The notes under the pieces: model-generated
What the model was told of the DNA's origin: nothing
The model's database searches: none
The model's input: the letters and a program-made list of their open reading frames with translations, nothing else
Position numbers and translations under genes: made by a program
Shown here: in pieces, positions 48,616 to 60,485 of the stretch
Position numbering within the stretch: position 1 is the first letter of the stretch
Layout of the letters: every line of letters starts with the position of its first letter
Assembly (NCBI GenBank): GCA_020850735.1
Contig: JADZEE010000001.1
Span: 186,001-250,000 of the forward strand
From: Gammaproteobacteria bacterium
GTDB taxonomy: Bacteria > Pseudomonadota > Gammaproteobacteria > JADZEE01
Direction of reading: 5' to 3'
Length of the DNA stretch: 64,000 nt

Positions 48616-49844
48616 TGAATGCCGTCACCAAGCTCCTGACGGGCACGCGCGACTGGGTCGATGCGCGGTTTCCGCTGACGAAGATGTGGAACGAGCACCT
48701 CGCCCGTTATTATGCCCCCAAGAATTTCAATATCTGGTACTTCTTCGGATCGCTGCTGCTGGTCGTGCTGGTGATCCAGCTGCTGACCGGCATCTGGCTG
48801 ACGATGAGCTACAAGCCGGACGCCCAGCAGGCATTCGGTTCCGTCGAGTACATCATGCGCGACGTGCAATGGGGCTGGCTCATCCGGTACATGCATTCCA
48901 CCGGTGCCTCGGCTTTCTTCATCTGCGTCTATCTGCACATGTTCCGCGGGATGATGTACGGTTCGTATCGCGCACCGCGCGAGCTGCTCTGGCTGCTCGG
49001 CATGGCGATCTACTTTGCCCTGATGGCCGAGGCGTTTTTCGGCTACCTGCTGCCCTGGGGTCAGATGTCCTACTGGGGCGCGCAGGTGATCATCTCGCTG
49101 TTCGGCGCCATACCTTTCATCGGTGACACACTGGCGCTGTGGATTCGCGGCGACTACGTCGTCTCCGACGTGACCCTGAACCGGTTCTTCTCGCTGCACG
49201 TCGTCGCCCTGCCACTGGTGCTGGTCGCTCTGGTGTTCGTGCACATCATCGCCCTGCACGAAGTCGGTTCGAACAATCCCGACGGCGTGGAGATCAAGAA
49301 ACACAAGGGCCCGGACGGTATCCCGATCGACGGTATCCCGTTCCATCCGTATTACACCGTCAAGGATCTGGTCGGAGTGGGTGTGTTCCTGTTGCTGTTC
49401 GCCGCCGTCGTGTTCTTCATGCCCGAACTGGGCGGCTACTTCATCGAGCAAAACAACTTCATACCCGCGGATCCGCTGACCACTCCGCAGCACATCGCGC
49501 CTGTGTGGTACTTCACGCCGTTCTACGCGATTCTGCGCGCCGTTCCCGACAAGCTCTCCGGAGTCATTCTGATGGGGCTGGCGGTGTTCATGTTCGTACT
49601 GCTGCCGTGGCTGGATCGCAGCCCGGTCAAGTCTATCCGGTACAAAGGCGCGTGGAGCCGCGCCGCCATGGTCGCGTTCGCCGTGAGTTTCCTGGGACTG
49701 GGTTATCTCGGTCTGGAGCCCGTGACGCCCACTTACACGCTCATGGCGCGCGTGCTGACGGTGGTGTACTTCGGATTCTTCCTGCTGATGCCGGTTTACA
49801 CCAGGATGGACCGGACCCGACCTGTTCCAGACAGGGTGACCTGA
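48615..49844 (+). CDS. petB: Cytochrome b of the bc1 complex
   Basis: The product has 409 residues with 8 membrane helices. The heme-ligating His pairs are in YMHSTGASAFFICVYLHMFRG and in LNRFFSLHVVALPLVLVALVFVHIIALHE; the Qo-site motif PEWY is replaced in view by PVWYFTPFYAILR. WGQMSYWGAQVI is the conserved loop. It carries the two b hemes and the quinone sites. The start overlaps petA by one base, and petC follows 2 bases after. Confidence 0.96.
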   Translation: MNAVTKLLTGTRDWVDARFPLTKMWNEHLARYYAPKNFNIWYFFGSLLLVVLVIQLLTGIWLTMSYKPDAQQAFGSVEYIMRDVQWGWLIRYMHSTGASAFFICVYLHMFRGMMYGSYRAPRELLWLLGMAIYFALMAEAFFGYLLPWGQMSYWGAQVIISLFGAIPFIGDTLALWIRGDYVVSDVTLNRFFSLHVVALPLVLVALVFVHIIALHEVGSNNPDGVEIKKHKGPDGIPIDGIPFHPYYTVKDLVGVGVFLLLFAAVVFFMPELGGYFIEQNNFIPADPLTTPQHIAPVWYFTPFYAILRAVPDKLSGVILMGLAVFMFVLLPWLDRSPVKSIRYKGAWSRAAMVAFAVSFLGLGYLGLEPVTPTYTLMARVLTVVYFGFFLLMPVYTRMDRTRPVPDRVT

Positions 49845-49846
49845 AC

Positions 49847-50584
49847 ATGAAACGGTTCGCTTTCGTTGCTTTGCTGGCAATCTTCACTTCCGTCGCCGGC
49901 GCTTCCGAGCAAGGGCCGACGTTCCGCGCGCACGTCGACCTCGGGGACAGGCCGTCCCTGCAGCGCGGTGCGCGCATCTTCGTGAACTACTGTCTGAGCT
50001 GTCATTCGGCAGCTTACATGCGCTACAGCCGCATGGGCGCGGATCTAGGTCTGTCCGACCAGCAGGTCAAGGACAATCTCATGTTCAGCACGGACAAGAT
50101 CGGCAGCACGATGGAGGTCGCACTGCGCCCCGACGACGCCGTGCAATGGTTCGGTGTAGCGCCTCCGGATCTGTCGGTGATCGCCCGCGCGCGCGGGGCG
50201 GACTGGCTAAACACCTTCTTTCTGGGTTTCTATGAGGATCCGGGCCGCGCTACCGGTGTGAACAATCTTGCGTTCAAGGATACGGCTATGCCGCACGTGC
50301 TGTCGGAGTTACAGGGAATGCAGCGTGCAGTGACGGAGACGATCACCGATGCCGACGGGGTGGAACACGAGAAGATCACCGGTTTCGAGCTGGCAGCGCC
50401 GGGACGTATGAGCGAAGCCGAGTACCGGTCCACCGTGCGCGACCTCGTCAATTTTCTCGTGTACATCGGCGAACCGGCGAAGCTCGAGCGTTACCGAATC
50501 GGTGCCTGGGTAATGCTGTTCCTGCTGTTCTTCACGTTCCTGGCCTATCTGCTCAAGCGCGAATACTGGAAAGACGTTCACTAG
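49847..50584 (+). CDS. petC: Cytochrome c1 of the bc1 complex
   Basis: The product has 245 residues. A signal peptide (FVALLAIFTSVAGAS) is followed by the heme site CLSCH at 49-53, the YMRYSRM segment and a C-terminal membrane anchor (WVMLFLLFFTFLAYLLK). It passes electrons from the Rieske centre to soluble cytochrome c. Completes the petABC operon. Confidence 0.96.
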   Translation: MKRFAFVALLAIFTSVAGASEQGPTFRAHVDLGDRPSLQRGARIFVNYCLSCHSAAYMRYSRMGADLGLSDQQVKDNLMFSTDKIGSTMEVALRPDDAVQWFGVAPPDLSVIARARGADWLNTFFLGFYEDPGRATGVNNLAFKDTAMPHVLSELQGMQRAVTETITDADGVEHEKITGFELAAPGRMSEAEYRSTVRDLVNFLVYIGEPAKLERYRIGAWVMLFLLFFTFLAYLLKREYWKDVH

Positions 50585-50722
50585 CAGCCGGCCGACGTCG
50601 TGGCGGCGCGCCACCCGCCCGCCTGCGAGCAACGAAAGGCCGGCTTGAGACAAACTGCGTTTCCGGAGCCAGCGTTGAACCGGAGCGATGACCTGATGCC
50701 GGTAGAAAATTGGAGTACGCAG

Positions 50723-51352
50723 ATGAACGTCCTTGCGAGCAGACGATCGGTTATGACGCTGTATTCGGACGATACCTCGCCGGCCGGTCATGCCGTGCGC
50801 ATAGTGCTCGCGGAAAAAGACATCAACGTCGAGATCAACTTCGTCAACGAAGAGACCAAGCCAGAAGACCTCAACGATCTGAATCCGTACGACGATCTGC
50901 TCACGCTCATCGATCGCGAGCTCGTGCTCTATGAACCGCAGATCATGATGGAGTACCTGGACGAGCGTTATCCGCATCCGCCCTTGATGCCGGTCGACCC
51001 GGTATCAAGAGCGAACAACCGCCAGCTCCGCTATCGCATCATGCGTGACCTGTACGCACTGGTTGCCGATCTGTCGGGAACGAACGAAATCGCGGCTGCA
51101 AACGCGCGCAAGGTGATGCGCGACAATCTCACGGTTATCGCACCCGCGTTCGCGCTGAAGCCGTTCTTTCTGTCCGACGAGTACTCGCTCGTGGATTGCT
51201 GCCTCATCCCCCTGCTCTGGCGGCTGGATCACTTCGCGGTAAAAATGCCGGCGCAGGCGAAGCCCTTAGTGCAATACGCGCAGCGAATGTTCGGCCGTGA
51301 CGCGTTCCGGGCGAGCCTGTCGCCTCGCGAACGGGAATTGCGCGCCCGCTGA
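50723..51352 (+). CDS. sspA: Stringent starvation protein A
   Basis: The product has 209 residues from the ATG at 50723; upstream residues in the open frame look non-coding. A glutathione-S-transferase fold: MTLYSDDTSPAGHAVRIVLAEKDI, then LNPYDDLLTLIDRELVLYEPQIMMEYLDERYPHP. The catalytic Ser/Cys of true GSTs is absent, as in SspA, which binds RNA polymerase and supports acid and starvation responses. It follows petC and precedes sspB, the conserved order. Confidence 0.94.
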   Translation: MNVLASRRSVMTLYSDDTSPAGHAVRIVLAEKDINVEINFVNEETKPEDLNDLNPYDDLLTLIDRELVLYEPQIMMEYLDERYPHPPLMPVDPVSRANNRQLRYRIMRDLYALVADLSGTNEIAAANARKVMRDNLTVIAPAFALKPFFLSDEYSLVDCCLIPLLWRLDHFAVKMPAQAKPLVQYAQRMFGRDAFRASLSPRERELRAR

Positions 51353-51397
51353 ATCCACGCCGCGCGCGAACCTTGCCCGTCTGACCGGGTCAGATTC

Positions 51398-51790
51398 GTG
51401 ATGATGACATCGACACGCCCGTATCTGCTGCGTGCAATCCACGAATGGATCAAGGACAACCACTTGACGCCGCACCTTTTGATCGACGCATCGGCCGACG
51501 GCGTCGACATTCCGTCACGATACGTCGTCGATGGTCAGCTGATACTCAACATCTCACCGACCGCGGTCCGGGATCTCGATCTGGGCAACGACGCGGTGAG
51601 TTGCAACGTGCGTTTCGCCGGGGTCGCCACCCGGATAGACATCCCCCTGGCGGCAATCAAGGCGATTTACGCCAAGGAAAACGGCAAGGGGATCGTGTTC
51701 ACCGACGACGAACCGGGCAAAACGCCGCCGGACGCCGATTCCCCGGGATCCTCCTCGCGCGGGCGCCCGCAGCTCAAGCTGGTCGAGTAA
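51398..51790 (+). CDS. sspB: ClpXP protease specificity-enhancing factor SspB
   Basis: The product has 130 residues starting GTG at 51398 or ATG at 51401. SRYVVDGQLILNISPTAVRDLDL is the substrate-binding core, NVRFAGVATRIDIPLAAIKAIYA the second half, followed by an acidic flexible linker and the C-terminal ClpX-docking RPQLKLVE. It delivers ssrA-tagged proteins to ClpXP. It converges on dolP with 22 bases between stops. Confidence 0.94.
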   Translation: MMMTSTRPYLLRAIHEWIKDNHLTPHLLIDASADGVDIPSRYVVDGQLILNISPTAVRDLDLGNDAVSCNVRFAGVATRIDIPLAAIKAIYAKENGKGIVFTDDEPGKTPPDADSPGSSSRGRPQLKLVE

Positions 51791-51812
51791 GGGGCGCACC
51801 GGCGCCACGGTG

Positions 51813-52418
51813 TCACTCATCGAGCATCTCGAACAGCTTGACGACTTTCTGTACGCCGCCGACGGTGCGCGCGGTTTCCGTGGCACGATCAGCCTCGGCG
51901 CTCTTGGTGAGGCCCATCAGGAATACGGTACCGCGCTCGGTCACCACCTTCACACGGGTCGCATCAAAGTCCGTCAGCGCGAACAGCTGTGTCTTCACCT
52001 TGGCGGTAATGAGACTGTCACTGCTGCGGGACACCATCGAGCTCGGCGCGGCGATGGCGAGCTCGTCGTAGACGTGCTTGACTTTCGGGAGCTTGCGCAC
52101 GATGTCGACTACGCGCTCCCGCAGCGCCTCAGTCGGTACCTCACCCGTCAGGAGCACGATGAAGTTGTAACTGGTGACGTTGATGTGGGCCTGCGCTTTG
52201 AGCTCCTCGTCCTCGACAATCGCTTTCGCGGCTTTCAGCTCGATGCCCTGATCGTCGATGAACGTTCCGGCCGTGCGCCGGTCATTGGCCATGCTCGCCC
52301 CCGTAGCCGCGCCCCCGGCGGCGATGGCGACGCAGCCGCCGGTCAGGACCGCCAGAGCAGCCACGAGCAGTGCCCGGGCGAGAGTGGTTCGAAACACGAG
52401 GTAGGCTGGTGTCGTCAT
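51813..52418 (-). CDS. dolP: BON-domain outer-membrane lipoprotein DolP
   Basis: The product has 201 residues. Lipobox LTGGC near residue 29 and two BON domains: VTSYNFIVLLTGEVP...  and  VTERGTVFLMGLTK, each with the conserved glycine turn. The Asp residues needed to avoid Lol retention are absent after the Cys, so it should reach the outer membrane. DolP (YraP) supports envelope integrity and BAM function. It is the last gene of lpoA-yraN-diaA-dolP, 4 bases after diaA. Confidence 0.92.
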   Translation of the reverse strand: MTTPAYLVFRTTLARALLVAALAVLTGGCVAIAAGGAATGASMANDRRTAGTFIDDQGIELKAAKAIVEDEELKAQAHINVTSYNFIVLLTGEVPTEALRERVVDIVRKLPKVKHVYDELAIAAPSSMVSRSSDSLITAKVKTQLFALTDFDATRVKVVTERGTVFLMGLTKSAEADRATETARTVGGVQKVVKLFEMLDE

Positions 52419-52422
52419 GGGT

Positions 52423-55299
<2,877 letters not shown>

Positions 55300-55312
<13 letters not shown>

Positions 55313-56193
55313 CGTTCAAGTATCGAGACGCCCCGGCACCGGTGTCAACGCAAGCGGGTACGCTGTACGTGGTTGCCACGCCGATCGGCAATCTCGGCGA
55401 CCTGAGCGCGCGGGCAGCTGCGACACTGGCGGCCGTCGACCTGGTCCTCGTCGAGGACACGCGCGTCACGGGTCGGCTTTTTCAACACCTTGCGATCCGC
55501 ACGCCGATGCTCGCCTGTCACGACCACAACGAGCGCGAGCTCATGCCCGCGATACTGCAGCGATTGCAGGCGGGCGAGTCGGCGGCGCTGGTCAGCGACG
55601 CGGGGACCCCGGTGCTCAATGACCCGGGTTATCTGCTCGTGCAGGCGGCCCACGCAGCCGGCATCCCGGTGCGCGCGGTCGCGGGGCCGTCGGCGATGGC
55701 GGCCGCGCTGTCGGTGGCCGGTATGCCGGCGCACAGTGTCCGTTACGAAGGTTTCCTTCCCGCCCGCGCGGGCGCGCGCCGGGCGATGCTCGAGCGGCTG
55801 GCGACCGAAACCGCCACCGTCGTGCTCTTCGAGGCCCCGCATCGAATCGCCGCTGCGCTCGCCGACATCGCCGCCGTGTTCGGCGCGCCACGCGAGCTGT
55901 GCGTCTGCCGCGAGCTGACCAAGCTGTTCGAGACGGTGCGCCGGGGTCGCGCCGGCGAACTCGCCGCCTGGTTTGCCGCGCACGCGCAGGAACGGCGGGG
56001 TGAGTTCGTACTGGTCGTCGCCGGCGCACCGCGTCATGAAGCGCCCGGCGCCGGCGCGGAAACCGTCCGGGTGCTCGACATCCTGATGCCGCGCCTGCCC
56101 CTGCGCGAAGCCGTGGCCGCGACGGTTGCCATCACCGGGGAGCCCCGCAACGTCGTCTATGCGCTGGCCGTCGGCCGGCAGCGGGGCGCCTGA
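55300..56193 (+). CDS. rsmI: 16S rRNA 2'-O-methyltransferase RsmI
   Basis: The product has 297 residues. GTLYVVATPIGNLGDLSARA, VEDTRVTGRL, SDAGTPVLNDPGYLLV, GPSAMAAALSVAGMP and EGFLPAR are diagnostic. It methylates C1402 of 16S rRNA. Start: GTG at 55300 gives the longest protein but overlaps divergent lpoA; a GTG at 55342 would give a start a few residues before GTLYVVATPIGN, close to the family norm, with no overlap. The stop is followed at once by repeat copy 2 and then rnpB. Confidence 0.94.
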
Positions 56194-56222
56194 GAGCTCC
56201 TGAAATCATCACCGCGGCTGTG

Positions 56223-56375
56223 GCGACGGCCCCTGGACGCCCCTGGCAGCGTGCGGGGACCCCCAAAATCGTTTCCGCAGGCCCGCTGCGCGCGCGATTT
56301 CGTGCACCCCCGCGCCTGGCCGGGAACGCCCGGGAACCGTCTCGCTACGGCGGGCGAGTGTTTCACGAGCTCTGT
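56223..56375 (+). repeat. Dispersed ~150-bp repeat, copy 2
   Basis: Same orientation and same end (GAGCTCTG) as copy 1 at 21037-21188, and, as there, the weaker left flank begins at the stop codon of the preceding gene (rsmI TGA at 56191-56193). Differences from copy 1 are scattered single bases, so divergence has occurred after duplication. It occupies the whole interval between rsmI and the rnpB promoter, its right end at about 56375 lying only a few bases before the rnpB -35. Confidence 0.85.
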
Positions 56376-56378
56376 GAC

Positions 56379-56406
56379 TTGCAGTGCGCCCCGGAAGGAC
56401 TACGAT
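56379..56406 (+). promoter_or_regulatory. Promoter of rnpB
   Basis: TTGCAG (56379-56384) and TACGAT (56401-56406) with a 16-base spacer place transcription start about 10 bases later, at the predicted 5' end of RNase P RNA near 56417. Confidence 0.55.
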
Positions 56407-56416
56407 CAGCGCCGCG

Positions 56417-56800
56417 GGAGCCGACCGGGCAGCCGCCCTGCGCCAACGCAGGGAGGAAAGTCCGGGCTCCACAGGGCAGGGCGCCAGGTAACTCCTGGGA
56501 GGCGCGAGCCTACGGAAAGTGCCACAGAAAACAGACCGCCCAAGCTCCTTCGGGAGCCGGCAAGGGTGAAAAGGTGCGGTAAGAGCGCACCGCGTCGCGC
56601 GCAAGCGGGACGGCACGGCAAACCCCGCCTGGAGCAAGACCAAATAGGGAGGCGTGCCGCCCCTGCGGGCGGTCCGGCGTGGCCCGCGCGAGCCTCCGGG
56701 TAGGTCGCTTGAGACGTGCGGTGACGCACGCCCCAGATGAATGGCTGCCACCGCGGTCGCGAGACCGCGGTACAGAACCCGGCTTACAGGTCGGCTCCCG
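56417..56800 (+). ncRNA. rnpB: RNase P RNA, bacterial type A
   Basis: The P1 helix pairs GGAGCCGACC (56417-56426) with GGTCGGCTCC (56789-56798) perfectly. Universally conserved blocks are present: GAGGAAAGTCCGGGCTCC, CAGGGCAGGGCGCCAGGTAA, GGGTGAAAAGGTGCGGTAAG, GAGCAAGACCAAATAGG and GATGAATGGCTGCC, ending ACAGAACCCGGCTTA. This is the catalytic RNA that matures tRNA 5' ends. Order rsmI-rnpB-mraZ is that of Pseudomonas relatives. Confidence 0.97.
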
Positions 56801-56813
56801 CTTCGTTCCGAAC

Positions 56814-56831
56814 GGCTGCCAGGCGGCAGCC
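56814..56831 (+). terminator. Hairpin downstream of rnpB, possible terminator
   Basis: GGCTGCC and GGCAGCC pair around AGGC, 14 bases after the P1 helix. The following TCCTGCC is not T-rich, so it may be a processing or partial termination hairpin. The remaining stretch to about 57000 is AT-richer and contains no gene I can support. Confidence 0.35.
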
Positions 56832-57001
56832 TCCTGCCTGCGGTGGCCAATGGCCGCTAAAGCTCAAGTGATATCTAAGGTTAAATTACTAACTGTATGA
56901 CAATACGCGTGTTCACTGTGCAATGCAGTGTCGATCCAAGGTTTTGTGCTGTAAGTCACTGTTCAAAAAGAGAGATTTTCGTGCGCAGGCAGCCGATTTC
57001 C

Positions 57002-57031
57002 TTGACTTTGCGAAGCGTCGCTCCGTATAGT
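57002..57031 (+). promoter_or_regulatory. Promoter of the mraZ-dcw cluster
   Basis: TTGACT (57002-57007) and TATAGT (57026-57031) with an 18-base spacer form a good sigma-70 promoter. The start point would fall just before the MraZ boxes. Confidence 0.75.
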
Positions 57032-57039
57032 GCGCTGGG

Positions 57040-57065
57040 GTGGGAAAAAGTGGGGAAAAGTGGAT
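57040..57065 (+). promoter_or_regulatory. MraZ operator: three phased GTGGG-type boxes
   Basis: GTGGG, GTGGG and GTGGA begin at 57040, 57050 and 57060, an exact 10-base period separated by AAAAA/GAAAA-type spacers. This is the known MraZ-binding arrangement (repeated TGGGN) used for autoregulation of dcw clusters. It lies just after the -10, fitting repression by MraZ. Confidence 0.85.
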
Positions 57066-57093
57066 CAAACCCACCTCGGGAGGCCTCGCCGAC

Positions 57094-57552
57094 ATGTTCC
57101 GCGGCTTCAGCACGCTCAGTCTCGACGTCAAAGGGCGGGTCGCCATTCCGAGCCGCTACCGTGAGCGTCTGGCCGACACCTGCCGGGGGGCTCTGGTCGT
57201 CACGCTGAATCCGCTCGACCGCTGTCTGTGGCTCTATCCCCTGCCCGAATGGGAGTTGATCGAATCGAAACTGCAGGCGCTGTCGGATTTCGACCGCCGC
57301 AGCCGGCGCACCAAGCAGATGATGCGCGGCTACGCATGCGACTGCGACATGGACGGTCAGGGTCGCATCCTGTTGCCGGCGAACCTGCGCGAGTTTGCCG
57401 GGCTGGAGAAGGACGTCGTGCTGCTGGGACAGGGCAACAAGTGCGAAATCTGGGACGCGCGGGCCTGGTCTGCGCAGCGCGACGAGTGGTTGCACAGTCT
57501 CGACGACGATCAGGGCGAGCCCTCACTGACCCTGGGGAATCTGTCGTTGTAA
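57094..57552 (+). CDS. mraZ: Transcriptional regulator MraZ
   Basis: The product has 152 residues with a GGGAGG site. Two AbrB-like SpoVT repeats: LDVKGRVAIPSRYRERL and MDGQGRILLPANLREFAGL, the DxKGR motif of the family. MraZ binds the boxes listed above and controls the dcw cluster. It is followed by rsmH at 13 bases. Confidence 0.96.
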   Translation: MFRGFSTLSLDVKGRVAIPSRYRERLADTCRGALVVTLNPLDRCLWLYPLPEWELIESKLQALSDFDRRSRRTKQMMRGYACDCDMDGQGRILLPANLREFAGLEKDVVLLGQGNKCEIWDARAWSAQRDEWLHSLDDDQGEPSLTLGNLSL

Positions 57553-57565
57553 CGGTGCGCGCACG

Positions 57566-58483
57566 GTGAGCGCGTCGGTGCATGAGCCGGCTCTGCTGGT
57601 CGAGGCGCTCGAAGCACTGCAACTGCGTGACGACGGCATGTACGTGGATTGCACTTTCGGGCGTGGCGGCCATACGCGGGGCATCCTGGACCGGCTCGGG
57701 CCGACGGGTCGGGTTCTCGCAATCGACTGTGATCCCGAGGCGTTCGCGGCAGGTATGAAACTGGCGATGCAAGACCAGCGGTTGTGTGTCGAGCGGCGAC
57801 GCTTCGGTGATCTCGACGCAATCGCGGCGTACGCAGGGTTCGGCTCCGGCGTCAACGGCATCCTGCTCGATCTGGGCGTTTCCTCACCGCAGCTCGACGT
57901 GTCCGGGCGCGGTTTCAGCTTCGCCGCCGAAGCCCCGCTCGACATGCGCATGGACCCAGGCGCGGGCGAGAGCGCCGCGGCGTGGCTGGCGCACGCGAGC
58001 GAGCGGGAGATCGCCGACGTACTGTTCCACTTCGGCGAGGAAAGGCACTCACGCCGCATCGCACGGGCGATCGTCGCCGCGCGCAGCGCCGAGCCGATAA
58101 TCACCACGGTCAGGCTCGCTGCCATCGTCGCGCGCTGCATGCCGCGCGGCCGCGGCCGCATCCATCCGGCGACACGCACGTTTCAGGCACTGCGCATCCA
58201 CGTCAACGACGAGCTCCGCGAGCTGGAGCGCGTGCTCCCGGCCGCCGTCGCCCTGCTCAAGGTCGGCGGCCGGCTCGTGGTCATCAGCTTTCACTCGCTG
58301 GAGGACCGCGTAGTGAAGAGGTTCCTGCGTGCCGAATCCCGGCCGGCACAGGTGGTCGGGGGCGCGCAATCCCGGCCGCGCCTGCGCCTGGCCGGCAAGC
58401 TCGTGCGCCCGGGCGAGGCCGAAATCAGCCGCAATCCGCGCAGCCGCAGCGCGCGAATGCGGGTGGCGGAGCGCATCGCATGA
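57566..58483 (+). CDS. rsmH: 16S rRNA m4C1402 methyltransferase RsmH
   Basis: The product has 305 residues from a GTG at 57566. VDCTFGRGGHTRGIL is motif I; ILLDLGVSSPQLD, GRGFSF and the late NDELRELERVLPAAVALLKVGGRLVVISFHSLEDRVVK are diagnostic. It methylates N4 of C1402 of 16S rRNA, the same nucleotide whose 2'-OH is methylated by RsmI upstream. The stop overlaps the ftsL start. Confidence 0.96.
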   Translation: MSASVHEPALLVEALEALQLRDDGMYVDCTFGRGGHTRGILDRLGPTGRVLAIDCDPEAFAAGMKLAMQDQRLCVERRRFGDLDAIAAYAGFGSGVNGILLDLGVSSPQLDVSGRGFSFAAEAPLDMRMDPGAGESAAAWLAHASEREIADVLFHFGEERHSRRIARAIVAARSAEPIITTVRLAAIVARCMPRGRGRIHPATRTFQALRIHVNDELRELERVLPAAVALLKVGGRLVVISFHSLEDRVVKRFLRAESRPAQVVGGAQSRPRLRLAGKLVRPGEAEISRNPRSRSARMRVAERIA

Positions 58484-58746
58484 GCGAACGGGTGCTGCTG
58501 CTCATTCTCGCGCTGGCCGTGTTCGGCTCCGCGCTCGCGCTCGTGATTGCACGCCACGAGAGTCGCAGATTGTTCGTCGAGTTGCAGGAACTGGAGAAAG
58601 TGCGCGACGACGCCGACGTGGAGTGGGGCCGCCTGCAACTGGAGGAGGCGACCTGGGGCACGCACGGCCGGGTTGAGGAAATCGCGCGGGCACAGCTCGG
58701 CATGACGCCTCCCAACGCTGCCACCGTAGTGTTGCTGAGTCCATGA
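58480..58746 (+). CDS. ftsL: Cell division protein FtsL
   Basis: The product has 88 residues: a single N-terminal membrane helix (LLLILALAVFGSALALVIA) and a periplasmic leucine-zipper-like coil with RHESRRLFVELQELEK, then EIARAQLGMTPP. The length and topology are those of FtsL, which joins FtsB and FtsQ in the divisome. It overlaps rsmH and ftsI by four bases at each end. Confidence 0.93.
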   Translation: MSERVLLLILALAVFGSALALVIARHESRRLFVELQELEKVRDDADVEWGRLQLEEATWGTHGRVEEIARAQLGMTPPNAATVVLLSP

Positions 58747-60485
58747 GCACCGCCGCTTCGTGGCCGGGTTACCCGTTGCGGCGCCGGATCGTGCTGGCGG
58801 TTTTCGCGCTGGTCGCGGCCGGGCTCTCCTGGCGCGGAGTCGACCTGCAGCTCACCAACAACCAGGTTCTCAAGACGCAGGGGAACGCACGCTACCTGCG
58901 CGTCGTGGAGATCCCCGCGCACCGTGGCGTGATCACCGATCGGCGCGGCGAACCGCTGGCGATCAGTACACCGGTCAGCTCCATCTGGGGGACGCCGCGA
59001 CGCCTGCTCGCCGAGCGTGCGCGCTGGCCGCGGCTGGCGAGTCTGCTCGGAACCGACACCGAGTACCTGCGCACCGTCCTCGAGCCGCGTGCCGACCGCG
59101 AGTTCGTATACCTCAAGCGGCACGTTTCGCCGGATCTGGCCGAGCGGGTCATGGCGCTCGGCATCGACGGCGTCGCGCTGGTGCAGGAACAGCGCCGCTA
59201 TTATCCGGCCGGGGAGGTTACCGCCCACGTACTCGGCTTCACCAACGTCGACGATGTCGGCCAGGAAGGGGTCGAGCTGGCCTTCGAGGGGCACCTGAGC
59301 GGGATCAACGGGGCCAAGCGCGTGTTGCGCGACCGGCTCGGCCGCATTGTCGAGAACGTCGAGAGGATCCGCAGCCCCCAGCCCGGTCACGGCCTCGCCC
59401 TGTCGATTGACAAGCGTATTCAGTACCTCGCTTATCGCGAGCTGAAGTCCGCGGTCATGACCCATCGCGCGCGCGCGGGCTCGATCGTCATCATCGATCC
59501 AGCCAGCGGCGAAGTGCTGGCGATGGTGAACCAGCCCTCGTTCAATCCCAACAATCGCAGCGATCTCAAGGGCGATTACTATCGCAACCGGGCCGTCACT
59601 GATGTCATCGAGCCCGGGTCGACCATCAAGCCACTCACCGTCAGTGCCGCGCTCGACTCCGGTGCTTTCGAGCCGAGCACGCGGATCGACACCCGTCCCG
59701 GTCACTTCACGATCGGTCGCCACACCGTGCGCGACGTGCACGACTACGGCGTGCTCGACGTGACCGGCGTGCTCGTGAAATCGAGCAACGTCGGTGCGAG
59801 CAAGATGGCCCTGGCACTGGATCCGGAGGTGCTCTGGAGTGCTTTTCACGGCGTCGGCTTCGGCATGACGACCCAGCTCGGTTTTCCCGGCGAGTCTGCC
59901 GGGCAGCTGCGCGACTACCAGGGCTGGCGAGAAATCGAGCACGCCACCATGGCTTTCGGCTACGGGCTGTCGACGACCGTGGTGCAGCTGGCCCAGGCCT
60001 ACGGGGTCATCGCCAACGATGGTCGCCTCGTGCCGCTCACGCTGGTACGGGCCGACGGCCCGTCACCGGAAGGCAAGCAGGTGTTCCACGCGCAAGCCGC
60101 CCGCGCCGTTCGTGCGATGCTCGAGGCCGTGGTACGCACCGGCACCGGTACGAAAGCTGCCGTGCGGGGCTACCGCGTGGCCGGCAAGACCGGCACCGTG
60201 CGCAAGCTGACCGGGGACGGTTACGCCGAGAATCGCTACCTTTCGCTGTTTGCGGGCTTCGTACCGGCCAGCAATCCCCGCCTCGTCACCGTGGTGCTGA
60301 TCGACGAGCCGAAGGGCGCGGAGTACTACGGCGGCCTCGTCGCGGCGCCGGTATTCGCGCGCATCATGCGCGACGCGGTGCGGCTGCTGAACATCCCCCC
60401 GGATGACGTCGTCGAACCGGACGGCGCGCGACTGGCAGTGCACGACGGCGATGCCCCATCCGCGCGCGCGGCGGCAGAGCGATGA
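58743..60485 (+). CDS. ftsI: Peptidoglycan transpeptidase FtsI (PBP3)
   Basis: The product has 580 residues. An N-terminal membrane anchor (IVLAVFALVAAGLSWRGVDL) is followed by the pedestal domain (YLRVVEIPAHRGVITDRRGEPLA) and transpeptidase domain with the three penicillin-binding motifs: STIK at Ser293, SSN at 347-349 and KTGT at Lys482. It makes septal cross-links and is essential for division. Overlaps murE by 4 bases. Confidence 0.96.
   Translation: MSTAASWPGYPLRRRIVLAVFALVAAGLSWRGVDLQLTNNQVLKTQGNARYLRVVEIPAHRGVITDRRGEPLAISTPVSSIWGTPRRLLAERARWPRLASLLGTDTEYLRTVLEPRADREFVYLKRHVSPDLAERVMALGIDGVALVQEQRRYYPAGEVTAHVLGFTNVDDVGQEGVELAFEGHLSGINGAKRVLRDRLGRIVENVERIRSPQPGHGLALSIDKRIQYLAYRELKSAVMTHRARAGSIVIIDPASGEVLAMVNQPSFNPNNRSDLKGDYYRNRAVTDVIEPGSTIKPLTVSAALDSGAFEPSTRIDTRPGHFTIGRHTVRDVHDYGVLDVTGVLVKSSNVGASKMALALDPEVLWSAFHGVGFGMTTQLGFPGESAGQLRDYQGWREIEHATMAFGYGLSTTVVQLAQAYGVIANDGRLVPLTLVRADGPSPEGKQVFHAQAARAVRAMLEAVVRTGTGTKAAVRGYRVAGKTGTVRKLTGDGYAENRYLSLFAGFVPASNPRLVTVVLIDEPKGAEYYGGLVAAPVFARIMRDAVRLLNIPPDDVVEPDGARLAVHDGDAPSARAAAER

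Noticed and set aside
56157-56366. A 69-residue minus-strand frame within repeat copy 2 sharing a peptide with a frame in copy 1.
   Set aside because: The shared peptide follows from the DNA identity of the repeats; the frames differ in extent and have no start signal, so the repeat is not supported as a gene.
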